Below, one piece after another: positions 21,421 through 33,899 of a DNA stretch of 64,000 nt. This stretch comes from Tiliqua scincoides (taxonomy: Eukaryota > Chordata > Lepidosauria > Squamata > Scincidae), in contig NC_089821.1 in assembly GCF_035046505.1 (NCBI RefSeq), positions 59,242,256-59,306,255 of the forward strand, in the 5' to 3' direction. Numbering within the stretch: position 1 is the first letter of the stretch; every line of letters begins with the position of its first letter. Position numbers and translations under genes: made by a program. The notes under the pieces were generated by a model. It ran no database searches. It saw nothing but the letters and a program-made list of their open reading frames with translations, and was not told the origin of the DNA.

Positions 21421-22912
21421 ATTTATCCAGAATCACAGTGCGGATTCTGAGCCAACAGGTCCACCACTGATATGGTATTCTCCCTTAGACAACTGCAGGA
21501 GAAATGCAGGGAACAACGACAGTCACTCTTTATAGCCTTCATAGATCTCACGAAGGCCTTCGACCTGGTCAGCAGGGATGGCCCCTTCAAGATTCTCCCC
21601 AAGATTGGATGTCCACCCAGGCTCCTCAGCATCATCAGATCCTTCCACAAGGACATGAAGGGCACTGTTGTCTTTGATGGCTCCACATCAGACCCCTTTG
21701 ACATCCGAAGCGGCGTGAAGCAGGGCTGTGTTCTTGCACCAACCTTGTTTGGGATTTTCTTCGCTGTCCTGCTGAAGCATGCCTTTGGAACCGCAACAGA
21801 AGGCATCTATCTCCGGACCAGATCAGACGGAAAGCTCTTCAACCTCTCCAGACTGAGAGCAAAGTCCAAAGTCCAGCTGAAATGTCTGCGTGACTTCCTC
21901 TTTGCCGACGATGCAGCTGTAACTACCCACTCTGCCAAAGATCTCCAGCAGCTCATGGATCGTTTTAGCAAGGCCTGCCAAGATTTTGGACTGACGATCA
22001 GCCTGAAGAAAACACAGGTCATGGTTCAGGATGTGGACTCACCTCCCTGCATTACAATCTCTGCCAAGGAGGCAACCTCCCTGCATTACAATCTCTGCCA
22101 AGGAGACATGAACTGGAGGTTGTCCATGACTTTGTCTACCTTGGCTCAACGATCTCCGACACTTTCTCTCGATACCGAGCTAAACAAACACATTGGTAAA
22201 GCAGCTACCACGTTTTCCAGACTCACAAAGAGAGTCTGGTCCAACAAGAAGCTGACGGAACATACAAAGATCCAGGTCTACAGAGCTTGCGTCCTGAGTA
22301 CACTTCTGTACTGCAGCGAGTCATGGACTCTTCACTCACAACAGGAGAGGAAACTGAACGCTTTCCACATGCGCTGCCTCCGACGCATTCTCGGCATCAC
22401 CTGGCAGGACAAAGTTCCAAACAACACAGTCCTGGAACGTGCTGGAATCCCTAGTATGTATGCACTGCTGAAACAGAGATGCCTGTGTTGGCTCGGTCAT
22501 GTCGTGAGAATGGATGATGGCCGGATCCCAAAGGATCTCCTCTATGGAGAACTCGTGCAAGGAAAGCGCCCTACAGGTAGACCACAGCTGCGATACAAGG
22601 ACATCTGCAAGAGGGATCTGAAGGCCTTAGGAGTGGACCTCAACAAGTGGGAAACCCTGACCTCTGAGCGGCCCGCTTGGAGACAGGCTGTGCAGCATGG
22701 CCTTTCCCAGTTTGGAGATACACTTTGCCAACAGTCTAAGGCAAAGAAGGAAGGCCCATAGCCAGGGAGAAGACCAGGGACAGACTGCACTTGCTCCCAG
22801 TGTGGAAGGGATTGTCACTCCCGAATCGGCCTTTTCAGCCACACTAGACGTTGTTCCAGAACCACCTTTCAGAGCGCGATACCATAGTCTTTTGAGACTG
22901 AAGGTTGCCAAG
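21421..22912 (+). mobile_element. RTE-like LINE, longest copy in window
   Basis: It encodes most of the reverse transcriptase. An upstream reading SQCGF-stop-ANRSTTD (a CGA-to-TGA stop) leads into FIDLTKAFDLVSRDG, then GVKQGCVLAPTLFGIFF, FADDAAVTTHS, ISLKKTQVMVQ, YCSESWTL, GHVVRMDDGRIPK and the 3' tail gagactgaaggttgccaa. The endonuclease is absent (5' truncated). A 34-bp tandem duplication near 22043-22110 shifts the frame through the segment that should read EHELEVVHDFVYLGS; a second shift restores it before LDTELNK. The copy is dead but otherwise near consensus. No target duplication was found. Confidence 0.85.
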
Positions 22913-22915
22913 TAA

Positions 22916-23588
22916 GTCCCTTGGAGGAGTCATTTTTGCAAGTGTCACCCAGAACCTGAAAACCAATAAACAATGAAAAAACTGTAGACTCATTGAGATC
23001 CAGTGTCAAATGCTTTCCCTCCCTTATCTGGTGATGCACCAGTCTCTGTTCCTTGCACTTGCTAGATATGTTCTAGTCTGCCACTCTCCTCTTCTCCAGA
23101 CTTCATCTCCATTCCATCCCTCTCTTTCCTTCTCAATTCAAGTAATGGGAAAAGGAGGAGCAGTGAACAGAAGTAGTTGCCTCTGCCACTCTGCTGCCTG
23201 AAGCGAACACTTCAATAGGCCTCATAGATGGGCTGGCCCTGACTGTGCAGCATTTTTCTGATGTGAGGAAGCTTTTAAGATAGAGAAACTACATATTTGT
23301 TTTGCACACCAAATACTAGACATGGTGAGAAGCTAGTATTCCTCCCCCTGTTGTGGGAAGAAATTATAAAGGCAGCAGCTGTATTTGATGCCTGAACTGA
23401 ATTGCTTTCTGTTTATTTCTCCCTGTCATGCTATAGTCTGTAGTTCTATTTTCAGGAAAGCCTCATAGCATTCACCAGACTAGATCTATGCCTCTTTCTC
23501 TTCCTTGAATTCAAACCCTCTGCGGTAGTGCTGAATGGTCTAACCTGCTCTTCCAACAATGTCGTGCTCTCTAAGGCAATCGGCTATT
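22916..23588. other. No recognised feature
   Basis: No supported feature. Confidence 0.4.
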
Positions 23589-23596
23589 GTCTATTC

Positions 23597-24176
23597 CAGG
23601 CATGTCAAACAAGTTTCATACCAAGGGCTGCAGAAGCATTCATGATGCCTGCTGAGGACCGGAAGTGATGTCAATAGGCAGAAAGTGATGTCATTATTCA
23701 AGATATGGGAGAGCCAATTTTCATGTGGAGTGCCCTTACAGCAGTAACATCTAAGCCAGGGGTGCTCAATAGGTGGATTGTGATCTACCGGTAGATTGTG
23801 AGGCAAAATGAGTAGATCGCGGAGTGCCGACCCCCCCCCTTCAGGTGCCTCTGGGAGGAAACGCCGGGAGTAAGGCTAGGATTGCAGCCTCACAGCCTAA
23901 TCCTAGGCATGTCTACTCAGGAGTAAGTCCTGTTATACTCAGTGGGGCTCAAGGTACACCAACATACATTGTACACATAAATGTTATATGTTATGATGGC
24001 ACGAACATTGTAAAAAAAACTCTGGTAGATCTCCGGGCCTTGCTGGGTTTCAAAGTAGCTCTCGAGCCAAAAAAGTGTGAGCACCCCTGATCTAAGCACT
24101 GATCAGCCTCTGAGGGCCAGATAAAAAGCTTACGTGGGCCGCATCCGGCCCCCGGGCCTTATGTTTGACACCCCTG
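23597..24176. mobile_element. hAT element carrying a second hAT
   Basis: The TIRs are CAGGCATGTCAAAC and gtttgacacccctg. The duplications are gtctattc (23589-23596) and gtgtattc (24177-24184). It is interrupted by the hAT at 23757-24089. Confidence 0.85.
23757..24089. mobile_element. hAT nested inside a hAT
   Basis: The TIRs are CAGGGGTGCTCAA and tgagcacccctg. Perfect duplications atctaagc lie at 23749-23756 and 24090-24097. Inside it, about 23895-23950 is part of an AATCCTA-family MITE, making three layers. Confidence 0.9.
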
Positions 24177-24286
24177 GTGTATTCATTGTTAACTGCGAGG
24201 GGCATTCCTACATACCTTCTGAGGCTATGACTTTCTGATAAACCCCGTGTAGGGAGAAAGCTTATTTGGTTTGAGCAGCAGAAGAT

Positions 24287-26360
24287 AGAATAGAACAGAA
24301 AATTTATTTGTCATTGTACCCATATACACAAGTACAACGAAATTAGGTGCTTTCGCAAGGTAAAACAAGACAAGACCAACACAAAACAACAATACAACGA
24401 AGTCAGGCAGACTACATATACAATCACCACATTGCTAAAACTCTGTTCAACATATCACCATACCCCCACGTTTAATCTAGACACTGCACTGGGATAAAAA
24501 CTGTTCTTTAATCTACGCATTCTTGTTCTTAGCACCCTATATCTTCTTCCTGATGGCAATAATTCAAAAAACTGATAACCAGGATGCGAGGGATCTCAGA
24601 ATTTTTCAGGTTTTCGACATACACCTTGTACTGTAAAGCTTCTCCAGAGAAGGGAGGGAACAGCCAATAATCCTCTGAGCAGTGTAGATAACCCTCTGGA
24701 GCGCTTTTCTCTCCACCACTGCACGACTCGCAAACCAAACACAGAGACAATAAGATAGAATGCTTTCTATGTAGCTGCAATAAAAAATTACCAACAATGT
24801 CTCAGACAGTTTTTGTCTGCTGAGGAGTCTCAAAAAGTACAATCGTTGTTGGGCCTTCTTGACCAGAGCCACGGTGTTTGCACTCCATGTCAAATCCTTC
24901 TTCATGATGATCCCCAGAAACTTACCCTCGTCCACCTGCTCAACACAAACGTCCTCAATACACAAGGGCCGAATGTCAGATTTTCTTTTCCGATAGTCCA
25001 CAATAAGCTCCTTAGTCTTATCGATGTAAAAATAAGGTTGTTTTTGTACCATAAAGACAACCGTTGTACCTCTTCACAATATGCAGGCTCATCATCTTCA
25101 AAGATGAGCCCCACTAACGTGGTGTCATCTGCAAATTTAATTATCTTATTACTGGGATAGATATTGGTGCAATCTGTATAGATGGTAAACAGTAGTGGAC
25201 TCAACACACAGCCCTGTGGAATACCCGTATTGAGAATCCTGGCAGAAGAAACAAAGTCCCTTAATCTCACCCTCTGAGGGCGATTTGAAAATCCAAGATC
25301 CACATACAAATTGGATCTGGAAACCCAAGATCTTTAAGTTTAGATATCAGTTTGTACGGTATAATTGTGTTAAATGCAGAGCTAAAATCCACGAAGAGCA
25401 TTCTTACATAGGTCCCCCGCTGCTCTAAATGAGTTAAAGCAGTGTGTAAGACGGTGTTTATAGCATCTTCTGTTGATCTGTTTGCCCTGTATGCAAACTG
25501 ATATCTATCAAATGAGTCTGGAAGACGGGAGCTGATGTACTGTCGAACTGATTGTTCAAAACACTTCATAATAATAGAAGTGAGTGCCACTGTTCTATAA
25601 TCATTGAGGCTACCTATAAAGGACTTCTTTGGCAAAGGAACAATGGTGGAAGCTTTCAGACACGATGGAACAATGGCTTTTGGGATAGAGACTGATTAAA
25701 AATCTTAGTCAAAACCCCAGCCAATTGGTCTGCACAGTCTTTTACCACCCGGCCGGAAATGCCATCAGGTCCAGCGGCCTTCCTTGAATTTACCGCTTTC
25801 AGTGTCTTCCTCACATCATGCTGTCCCACAATGAGGAGGGAGCTGTGCTGTGTTAATAACTGCGGTGTGGCAACTTCAGTTTGATTTACCTCAAACTGGG
25901 CAAAAAAGTTATTCAGCTCCTCCACCAACAGAGCATCTCCATCTGTGGGGGCAGCATTTTTTGTTTTATAATTAGTAATTTGCTGAATCCCTTGCCACAC
26001 CTGTCTCATATTATTACTAGAAAAGCAATCTTCATTCCTCCTCTTATAATCAGCCTTGGCTTGCCTAATACCCTTCTTCAGATCAGCCCTAGAAACGCTG
26101 TACTTCATCTCATCACCAGATTTAAAAACCTTGTTTCTCACATACAGAAGACATCTGACCTCTCTAGTCATCCACGGTTTCTGGTTAGGGTAAATCCGAA
26201 TAAGTTTATCTACCGTAACAGTATCTACACAGTGAGTGATATATCCCAAAACCGATGCAGTATACTCCTCTAAAACAGGATGCTCGAAGATATCCCAGTT
26301 TGTCTCTTCAAAACAATCTTGCAGCCGTGAAGTGGTTCCCTCTGATCTGATCTCCTCCTA
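24287..26360 (-). mobile_element. Jockey-superfamily LINE (possibly Rex1), ~2 kb
   Basis: The antisense strand reads, in element order: a linker with NSRKAAGPDGISGRVV (25656-26249), [20 protein letters not shown] and [11 protein letters not shown] (25267-25635), GIPQGCVLSPLLF and the palm motif KFADDTTLVG (24902-25309), then ELIVDYRKR, LVKKAQQRLYFLRLL and ERKALQRVIYTAQRIIG (24606-25052). The 3' UTR ends in 'acaatgacaaataaattttc'. The endonuclease is missing and several frameshifts separate the blocks. Similar proteins are common in fish, and Rex1 is my best guess by resemblance; a related L2 clade is possible. Confidence 0.8.
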
Positions 26361-27240
26361 GTTTCTGTGAAATGAAAACTAACCTTATTCCTCCTTTATT
26401 CAATCGGTTACATCCTAAGGTTTATTTCATCCAGAAAAAGGAAATATTTGGTTACAACCCGTAAAGAACCCAGACTATACCTAACTTTCTGTCTTGAGAT
26501 GAAACTGAGAAGTGTTTCTATGCGAAGCATCTAAAAGGGGTATTCTTGCACATATGCCACGTCTGTAGATGATATGGCCAGAGTGCAGTGGAGGACAGGG
26601 CTCTTGTTCCCTTCACAGTTATGCAGAAGAGGTAACATTGGCAGTTGCAGCTTTAGCTTTTGTCAGTATAGCATGTCGAAGTGTACCTTCCAACATTACC
26701 TCTTTACCTGCAGCCTGTTAAAAGCACAGTGACCCTGTTGTCCTCTTTTGCATGGAATCACCCTGATAATATTGTTAAGGCAGGACTTTTTTTTCTGAAG
26801 ATTCAACAGACTGCTAATTCCTTCTGCTAAGTAGACATCTTGGCATGCATGCAAGTGCTTCTGCTCCTCTGACAATGTTTGTCTTTTGGATCCTCCCAGA
26901 GCTCTGAAAGGGTGCTGCTTCCAGTGTCCCCAAGTGTTCCGATGAAGCCTTTTGCTCTGCTTAGAAGCAGCACAAAAGGCTTTGTTGCAGCCAGAGAAGC
27001 TGTGTGCATCTCCTCTGAAATTGGAGGAGGTGTGAACCACTTTCCGCTGCATCTGAGGGTCACCCCCTTTCCTCCCCTTTCTTTAAAGGGGAGGAGGGGG
27101 TGACCTTCAGACAGGGCCAGGAACTGTGCTGAGAGTGGCTGCAGGAGCATAGCCACTCACGGCACGGTTCCACACTGGTTAGAGTACCACTTCCCCTCTC
27201 TTCTCCTCTCCTTTAAAGGAAAGGAGGGGAGGGAATGGCC
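26361..27240. other. No gene; small palindromes
   Basis: Two short mirrored GC-rich stretches, at about 27057-27105 (ggtcaccccc...gggggtgacc) and about 27192-27235, may belong to an unplaced DNA element. No exon is seen. Confidence 0.35.
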
Positions 27241-27244
27241 CTCA

Positions 27245-27413
27245 CAGTGGCGTGGAATTGCACCGACAGTGGCTGTACTCCTTCAGACACTCTCGGTGTG
27301 GTTTCCGGTGTACCGGGGGGGGGGCGAGAGGGTTGCTGTGCTGCCCCGCAAGCACAGTGCCTGGGGCGTTTGCACCCCTTGCACCCCTCTGGGTACACCA
27401 CTGGCAGGGTATA
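27245..27413. mobile_element. Possible hAT element
   Basis: The ends are cagtggcgt and tacaccactg, similar to a hAT TIR. The flanks ggccctca and gcagggta do not match, so the limits are uncertain. Confidence 0.35.
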
Positions 27414-27419
27414 ACTTCT

Positions 27420-28138
27420 CCGAGCAAGAGTTCTGTGCTGCAGGTGGTTGTGCAGTGCAGTATTGCCTGGTTTGTAATCTGACATCATTCAGGGAGGAGA
27501 TAATGGGGCTTGGAGGTGGAGGGTAGCTGTCGTAGAGGAAGAGAATAGGCCATCTATAATTATGACTCTTTACGAGAACAACTAGAGTGACTCATCCATT
27601 TGGTGCAGGGTGGATATCTTTCAGCAACACAGGAAGAAATGAAAAAAGAATAGGCTTAATTTCTAATCCGCTGGGGTATGGCAGGGGGAAGATGCTTTTT
27701 TTTTTTTTTTAGAGGAATGATAGGGCAAGAATTGAAACAGTACTGGCTTGCCCATTAGACAGCAGTATTACAATAAGCACCTTAGTCCCTGCTGCACTGA
27801 TCTTGAAGAAATCACAGTATCGAGAACCAATGAAGCATTTCTGGGGCAAAAACAAAACATATATACGTCTATTTTTCCCCTTTTAATTACTAGTTTTATT
27901 GGCCCTGCTTCCTTCTTATAGCCCTTTTTTTGCAAAAAGGAACTAACAGAAGCTAGTAACTTGGCAGGGAAAATTGCTACTGCAGATTGCTAAACAAAAG
28001 TGGGGGTGGAGTGAGGGATGGTCCTTTCGAGACTGTGTTCACGTATACAGTCATTGGTACAGGATGCTAAGAGGCAGGGAACTGGGAAGGAAAAGAGGGC
28101 AACAGGGGATGAACCACTTGGAAAGCAGACATACTATA
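27420..28138. other. No recognised feature
   Basis: Contains a T17-type homopolymer near 27695; nothing else. Confidence 0.4.
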
Positions 28139-28146
28139 GACTGGAG

Positions 28147-28479
28147 CAGGGGTCTCCAAACATCTTAGTAGGAGGGCCGCATCATATATTACACATTTTT
28201 GCAGGCTAGAAAAAAATCTATTTTATGAATGAATGAATGGAATTTAAATGAATGAATAAGTCTTACTTGGAGCTTTTTTGTGATCAGTATGATTCAGAAC
28301 AAAAGAGAAATGTGACAATTACAAAGAAACAATGCTGTGCTTAAAATGAGAAATGCTATATAATGAGTAAAAATGTCAAACATTAGCAAATGCTCTGACA
28401 AGAAACAAGTTGCTGCAGGCCGCGTAAAACCTTGTGGTGGACCAGGTGTGGCCCTCGGGCCATAGTTTGGAGTCCCTGG
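28147..28479. mobile_element. hAT element, GTCTCCAAAC family
   Basis: The TIRs are CAGGGGTCTCCAAAC and gtttggagtccctgg. The duplications are gactggag (28139-28146) and gactagag (28480-28487). Confidence 0.8.
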
Positions 28480-28487
28480 GACTAGAG

Positions 28488-29930
28488 CAAAAGATGGCTA
28501 TGGAGCTAGAGATGTATACCAGCCCCCTAGGAGCTTTGTACAAATGTTTGGGTGCCAGCACTACACTGTTCTGGTGTATGTGAAAGGTTTTTGCAAGACT
28601 TCTTGTCCACATGTACACCACTTGACCTCTCATCATTTGATCACTCAGTACTTGGTGACTCACAGCTGAATGCTTTTCAGTGGTGCTTGAGGAGATATGA
28701 GTGTGTAGTCTTTGCTAACTCATTGAGACATGCAACTTTTTTGTTATTGTTGTTGAAAAGCAGCATAGAAATGTTTCTGATGATAATGCAAGTCACCATT
28801 CAGTAATCTGGTGACAATGTGCATGGATGACTGGAAGATGTTTTTCCAACTTGAGTTTGCTGCATCTTGGAACTTAAAAGTCCTCCAGGTTTGCTATATC
28901 TTGCAACAGTTAAAAGGTCCTCCAGGATAGGCATAGATTTTTAAAATGTGTAGTTATTTCCGACAAAGCGCTACCCACTAACTGGGCTGGCCTGTTCATG
29001 AGGTGGACTAAGCTGCATCAGCAGGTGGATTGAGGGAGCAGAAGACCTCTAATCACACCCTGCCACTGACTCCAGCTGGCCACTTCCACCTGGTTGCTGG
29101 TTGGCCTCTTGAGAGAACCAGTGAGAGGTGGGCCAAGGTTTCCTCTTTTGAAAGGAAGAGGAGGTGAGAGACAAAATCAGGGTATGTGTATCCAGTAATG
29201 ATGTGGATCAGGGGGAGGGGAAATGAAGTCACAGCAGGTGTCAGGTTGTTGTAGGTTTCATGACGGTGGGGTAGGGGGTGGCACCTTATGGTGCCGCCTA
29301 GGGTTAGGGGGGGAATGGGTCAGACTTGGCCAGACCTAACTCCCTATACTTCAACTTCTTTATAAACCAAATGAATAGCAAGTTTTTCCTTTTTTTTAAA
29401 GAAATGGAAAAGGAGCCTATAAAAGCACACTTGTAGTACATAATCTGGGTAAATCTTGCACAAGTAGCTTTTTGGGGGTCATGGTGATTTGACATTTTCT
29501 GGCCAAATGCTACCTTTTATACCCAGGGAAAATGCAATGCATCTCCATGATAAGGCACAGCCTGAAGCCAAGTGACACAGTTAAACAGCTGGATTTGGCT
29601 CTAGAATTTCAGTGGAGGAGACTGAAGAGAAGGCAAGATTTTCAAGTTTACCCAGGGTGCAGAAATGAATTGTCAACTGACTAAAAAGTGGGTCTTTCCC
29701 CAGCCTAATTATGCGTTTGGGTGGGGAAGTATAGAACAGAAGAAGTTTTATTATTCAGCATAATTTATTTTTTTTGCTCAAGGAGGAGAGAAACTAGTTA
29801 AACAATGTATAAAATGTTGCTGCCTGTTGCAGCCATTTTGGATGATAAACTTAAATGCACAAATGAACTTTCTCAACTGGTTCATCTCTGAAAGGATACT
29901 AAACAGGATGGCTGAGAAAGAATTGGTGGG
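28488..29930. other. No recognised feature
   Basis: I see no exon and can place no repeat ends. Confidence 0.4.
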
Positions 29931-31187
29931 AGAGCAAAGGTGGGAGAACTGGAATGTCTGGTGACAAGGGAAAATATTGACATAGTGGGCATAACGGAAA
30001 CCTGGTGGAATGCGGAGAATCAGTGGGATACCGCAATCCCGGGCTATAAACTCTACAGGAGGGACAGGCAGGGGCGTGTTGGAGGTGGGGTGGCCCTTTA
30101 TGTTAAGGAAGGGATAGAATCCAGCAAAGTAGAGATTGAAGGTGGGTCCGACTCCACCGTAGAATCTCTGTGGGTTAAATTACCAGGCTTGAGCAGCGAT
30201 GTAATACTGGGGGTGTGCTATCGTCCTCCAGACCAGAAATCTGATGGGGACCTTGAAATGAGGAAACAGATCAGGGAGGTGACAAGGAAGGACAGGGTTG
30301 TAATCATGGGGGACTTCAATTATCCTCATATTGACTGGGTCAATTTGTGTTCTGGTCACGATAAGGAAACAGATCAGGAGAGAGATCTTGGGGTGGTGGT
30401 GGACAGGTCGATGAAAGTGTCGACCCAATGTGCGGCAGCAGTGAAGAAGGCCAATTCTATGCTTGGGATCATTAGGAAGGGTATTGAGAACAAAACGGTT
30501 AGTATTATAATGCCGTTGTACAAATCTATGGTAAGGCCACACCTGGAGTATTGTGTCCAGTTCTGGTCGCCGCATCTCAAAAAAGACATAGTGGAAATGG
30601 AAAAGGTGCAAAAGAGAGCGACTAAGATGATTACGGGGCTGGGGCACCTTCCTTATGAGGAAAGGCTACGGCGTTTGGGCCTCTTCAGCCTAGAAAAGAG
30701 ACGCTTGAGGGGGGACATGATTGAGACATACAAAATTATGCAGGGGATGGACAGAGTGGATAGGGAGATGCTCTTTACACTCTCACATAATACCAGAACC
30801 AGGGGACATCCACTAAAATTGATTGTTGGGCGGGTTAGGACAGACAAAAGAAAATATTTCTTTACTCAGCGCGTGGTCGGTCTGTGGAACTCCTTGCCAC
30901 AGGATGTGGTGCTGGCGTCTAGCCTAGACGCCTTTAAAAGGGGATTGGACGAGTTTCTGGAGGAAAAATCCATTATGGGGTACAAGCCATGATGTGTATG
31001 CGCAACCTCCTGATTTTAGGAATGGGTTAAGTCAGAATGCCAGATGTAGGGGAGAGCACCAGGATGAGGTCTCTTGTTATCTGGTGTGCTCCCTGGGGCA
31101 TTTGGTGGGCCGCTGTGAGATACAGGAAGCTGGACTAGATGGGCCTATGGCCTGATCCAGTGGGGCTGTTCTTATGTTCTTATGTTC
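29931..31187 (+). mobile_element. Young CR1 LINE with internal deletion and open frame
   Basis: A single 350-codon frame (29940-30992) joins two distant parts of CR1. Residues about 1-145 are the endonuclease (NIDIVGITETWW, GGGVALYV, ILGVCYRPP, VVIMGDFNYPHIDW). Residues about 148-350 are the C-terminal part after the palm (DLGVVVDRSMKVSTQCAA, HLEYCVQFWSPHLKKD, RRLGLFSLEKRRLRGDMIE). The palm with its FADDTKLF motif, seen in the copy at 46477-47655, is deleted, so it cannot be an active polymerase. The 3' UTR ends in ttcttatg octamer repeats, the CR1 hallmark. From 30542 on, this copy differs from 62185-62829 at only four positions that I can see, so it is a recent insertion. Confidence 0.9.
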
Positions 31188-31717
31188 TTAATTGCCCGAA
31201 CATTCTCATTTTCTTCCAAGGAAAGCCTTAGGAGCTGATTATTGTAACAAGAACAAAGGGAGACACAGGCTGTTGCATCTTTTAATAATTTGGCACTGGT
31301 GATTTGCCATACAGGGTTGAGGAAAGCTGCACCTGATTACATTCCCTTTTGTTTTTCAAAAAATAAAGATAGAAGAATCCTTTGGCATCTGATCACTCAA
31401 AATCTAGCTAGTCTTGGAACTGACCAGAAGGGAGGCAATGCTAGACTTCATTCTGTAGACTGGGTCAAGATGTAAGTTCACCAATAGGAATGAGTCACCC
31501 TAGTACTATCCAGTTGAGCATATGCAATTGAAAATTCTTGAAGAAAGTCCAGCACAGACACATTTGACTTCAAAAGAGGAATTGTCTTAAAAAAATGAGG
31601 GAACTAGTAAAAAGCATAAGTAAAAACTAGCTAAAAGGGGAAGCGAAGTCCAGGGTCAAATTTTTCTGAAGTGCATAGTAGCTATTTAAAACCACAACAG
31701 ATGCTCAACTAGATGGA
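31188..31717. other. No recognised feature
   Basis: No supported feature. Confidence 0.4.
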
Positions 31718-31893
31718 CAGCCCAATCCTACCTAACCCCCCCCCCCATGCAGGTGCCCCACTGGAGTGTGTGCTGCATGTTGTGAAGGGCAGTCCCAGAG
31801 GTAAGCCTCTGCTGCCCTGATGGGTCTACTTTGAACCTGCACCAGCAATTGCTGGCATGAGTCTGAGTGGACCTCAGAATGTGGATTGAGCTG
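31718..31893. mobile_element. Foldback element, long class
   Basis: It starts cagcccaatcctaccta and ends near gtggattgagctgg. The inner arms are loose. Confidence 0.5.
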
Positions 31894-31979
31894 GAAATGG
31901 GGATAGGATATCAGCAAAGCTGCTGTTGCTGATACCGAATCCTTCCAGGCCTCAGTGCACGCCTCTCTCTGCTCCAGTT

Positions 31980-32420
31980 CCACCCCCTTAACCAGGGAGG
32001 AGCTACTTATTTTTTCCTACACTTATCCAACCCCTAAATTGTTACTCAGCCCTTGCCTTTTATCCTCTTCTTCTGATTCTCCCTTGTCTCTTTCCTGCTT
32101 CTGCCCACTTCTTCCAGTCTCCTTCCTCCCCAGCCACTCTGGCTCACCTCCGTGTCTTCCATTTTTGTCTCCCTCCCTTCCCCTGTTTTCATCCTTAGTC
32201 ATCCATCCCCAGTTTCACATTCACTTCCCTCTCTCTGCTCCCTCCTTTGGTCTTTGCAGTATCTCTCCTCCTTGTTCTGTCCAAGCTTCTTTCTGCTCTG
32301 TTCACCTTCTCTGCTCTTTCTTGTTTGCTCCTCCTCACTTGCCTCTCCATCTGTCTCCCTTTCCCTTTACATTTCCTGAACTTTCCAAACCCTGTCCCCT
32401 CATTCTGTAGAGGCCAACTG
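31980..32420. repeat. Pyrimidine-rich tract, ~440 bp
   Basis: The + strand is mostly C and T with few purines (cttctt, ctccct, tctctg runs). It reads as a 151-codon proline/serine/leucine-rich frame by composition alone. No family is recognised. Confidence 0.6.
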
Positions 32421-33196
32421 GGGTCCCTTGCCTGTTTCAGCATCCTTCCATGCCCAGCAGTGATGTCTCCATTGCTGAGCAACTGGGGATTAAAGTCTTG
32501 CTGCTCTTTGGCTTCTTGTGCTGCAGCAAGGCACCATGGGGTTTCACAGAGTGGTTGGAGCAGCAGATAACAAAGTGAACTTGAAGAGGATATTGAGATT
32601 GCAGAGAAGCTGAATGAATTATTTGCATCTGCCTTCATTACAGAAGGCATAGGGCAGATGTCTGTGCCTGCAGTGATCTTCTCCGAGTAGGAATCTGAAG
32701 AGTTGGGTCACTTAGAAGTGACAGAGGATGAGGTTCTAGAATGTACTGACAAACATTAACAAATCACTAGGTCCAAGAGTTCTTGAGGAAGTCAAATGTG
32801 GAGTTGCTGACTTAACCAAAAAATGTCCTTTAAATCTGCCTCTGTAGCAGAGAATTGGAAGGTAGCCAATGTGATACCAATATTTAAAAACGTATCTAGA
32901 GGGGATGCAGAAAATTATAGAGAATTCAGCTTAATATCTATTCCAGGTAAACTGGTGGCAAGCATAATTAAATATAAAATTATTAAGCTCATAGAAGAAT
33001 AAACCTTTCTGGTGGAGAATTAGCAAGGTTTCTGCAAGGTAAGTCCTGTCTCATTAACATTAGAATTATTTGAGAATGTCAGCAGCATGGGGATAGTGGT
33101 GATCCAGCTGACATTGTATACTTGGACTTTCAGAATGCTTTCGACCATGTCCCTGACTAAAGGCTCTTGAATAAACCTAGCACCCATGGATTAGAG

Positions 33197-33899
33197 CAGG
33201 GGTGCCCAAACCCTGGCCCTGGGGCCAAATGTGGCCCTCGAGGCCTCTCAATGCAGCCCTCAGGGAGCCCCCAGCCTCTGGCCCTCCGGAGATTTGCTGG
33301 AGCCTGCACTGGCCCGACGCAACTGCTCTCAGTGTGAGGGCAACTGTTTGACCTCTTGCGTGAGCTGTGGGATGAGGGCTTCCTCCACTGCTTGCTGTTT
33401 CACGTCTGTGATGCAGTAGCGGCAGCAAATGAAAGGCCAGCCATGCTTTGTGCAAGGCCTTTTATAGGCCTTGAGCAATTGCAAGACCTTGGAGGCAGGC
33501 TGTGCAGCATGGCCTTTCCCAGTTTGAAGAGACACTTGGCCAACAGACTGAGGCAAAGAGGCAAAGAAGGAAGGCCCCTAGCCAGGGAGACAGACCAGGG
33601 ACAGACCGCACTTGCTCCCAGTGTGGAAGGGATTGTCACTCCCGAATTGGCCTTTTCAGCCACACTAGACGCTGTTCCAGAACCACCATTCAGAGCGCGA
33701 TACCATAGTCTTTCGAGACTGAAGGTTGCCAACAGTAAACATTCATTCATATAAGTTCATCTTTAATATATTCATTTATGTAAACTTATGCAAATTTATT
33801 CAAATTTTAAATGTAAATTATTTCTTTTTTTCCCACGGCCCCCGACACAGTGTCAGAGAAATGATGTGGCCCTCCAGCCAAAAACTTTGGACACCCCTG
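33197..33899. mobile_element. hAT element inside CR1, itself hit by a LINE
   Basis: The TIRs are CAGGGGTGCCCAAACC and ctttggacacccctg. Perfect duplications gattagag lie at 33189-33196 and 33900-33907. It is about 250 bp longer than its relatives (10202, 55452) because an RTE-like LINE end was inserted at 33487. Confidence 0.9.
33487..33738 (+). mobile_element. RTE-like LINE 3' end nested in hAT
   Basis: The short 3' piece codes for QAVQHGLSQFEETL, the zinc-finger end (CGRDCHSRIGLFSHTRRC) and the tail tcgagactgaaggttgccaa. It interrupts the hAT between gcaagacct and ttcattcat, which are contiguous in the copy at 10202. Confidence 0.85.

Noticed and set aside
29940-30992. 350-residue single-exon protein gene
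   Set aside because: The protein is CR1 endonuclease plus CR1 C-terminus, with CR1 3' UTR and octamer repeats; it is a young transposon copy.
31955-32410. Serine/proline/leucine-rich 151-codon frame
   Set aside because: It is explained entirely by the pyrimidine-rich tract.
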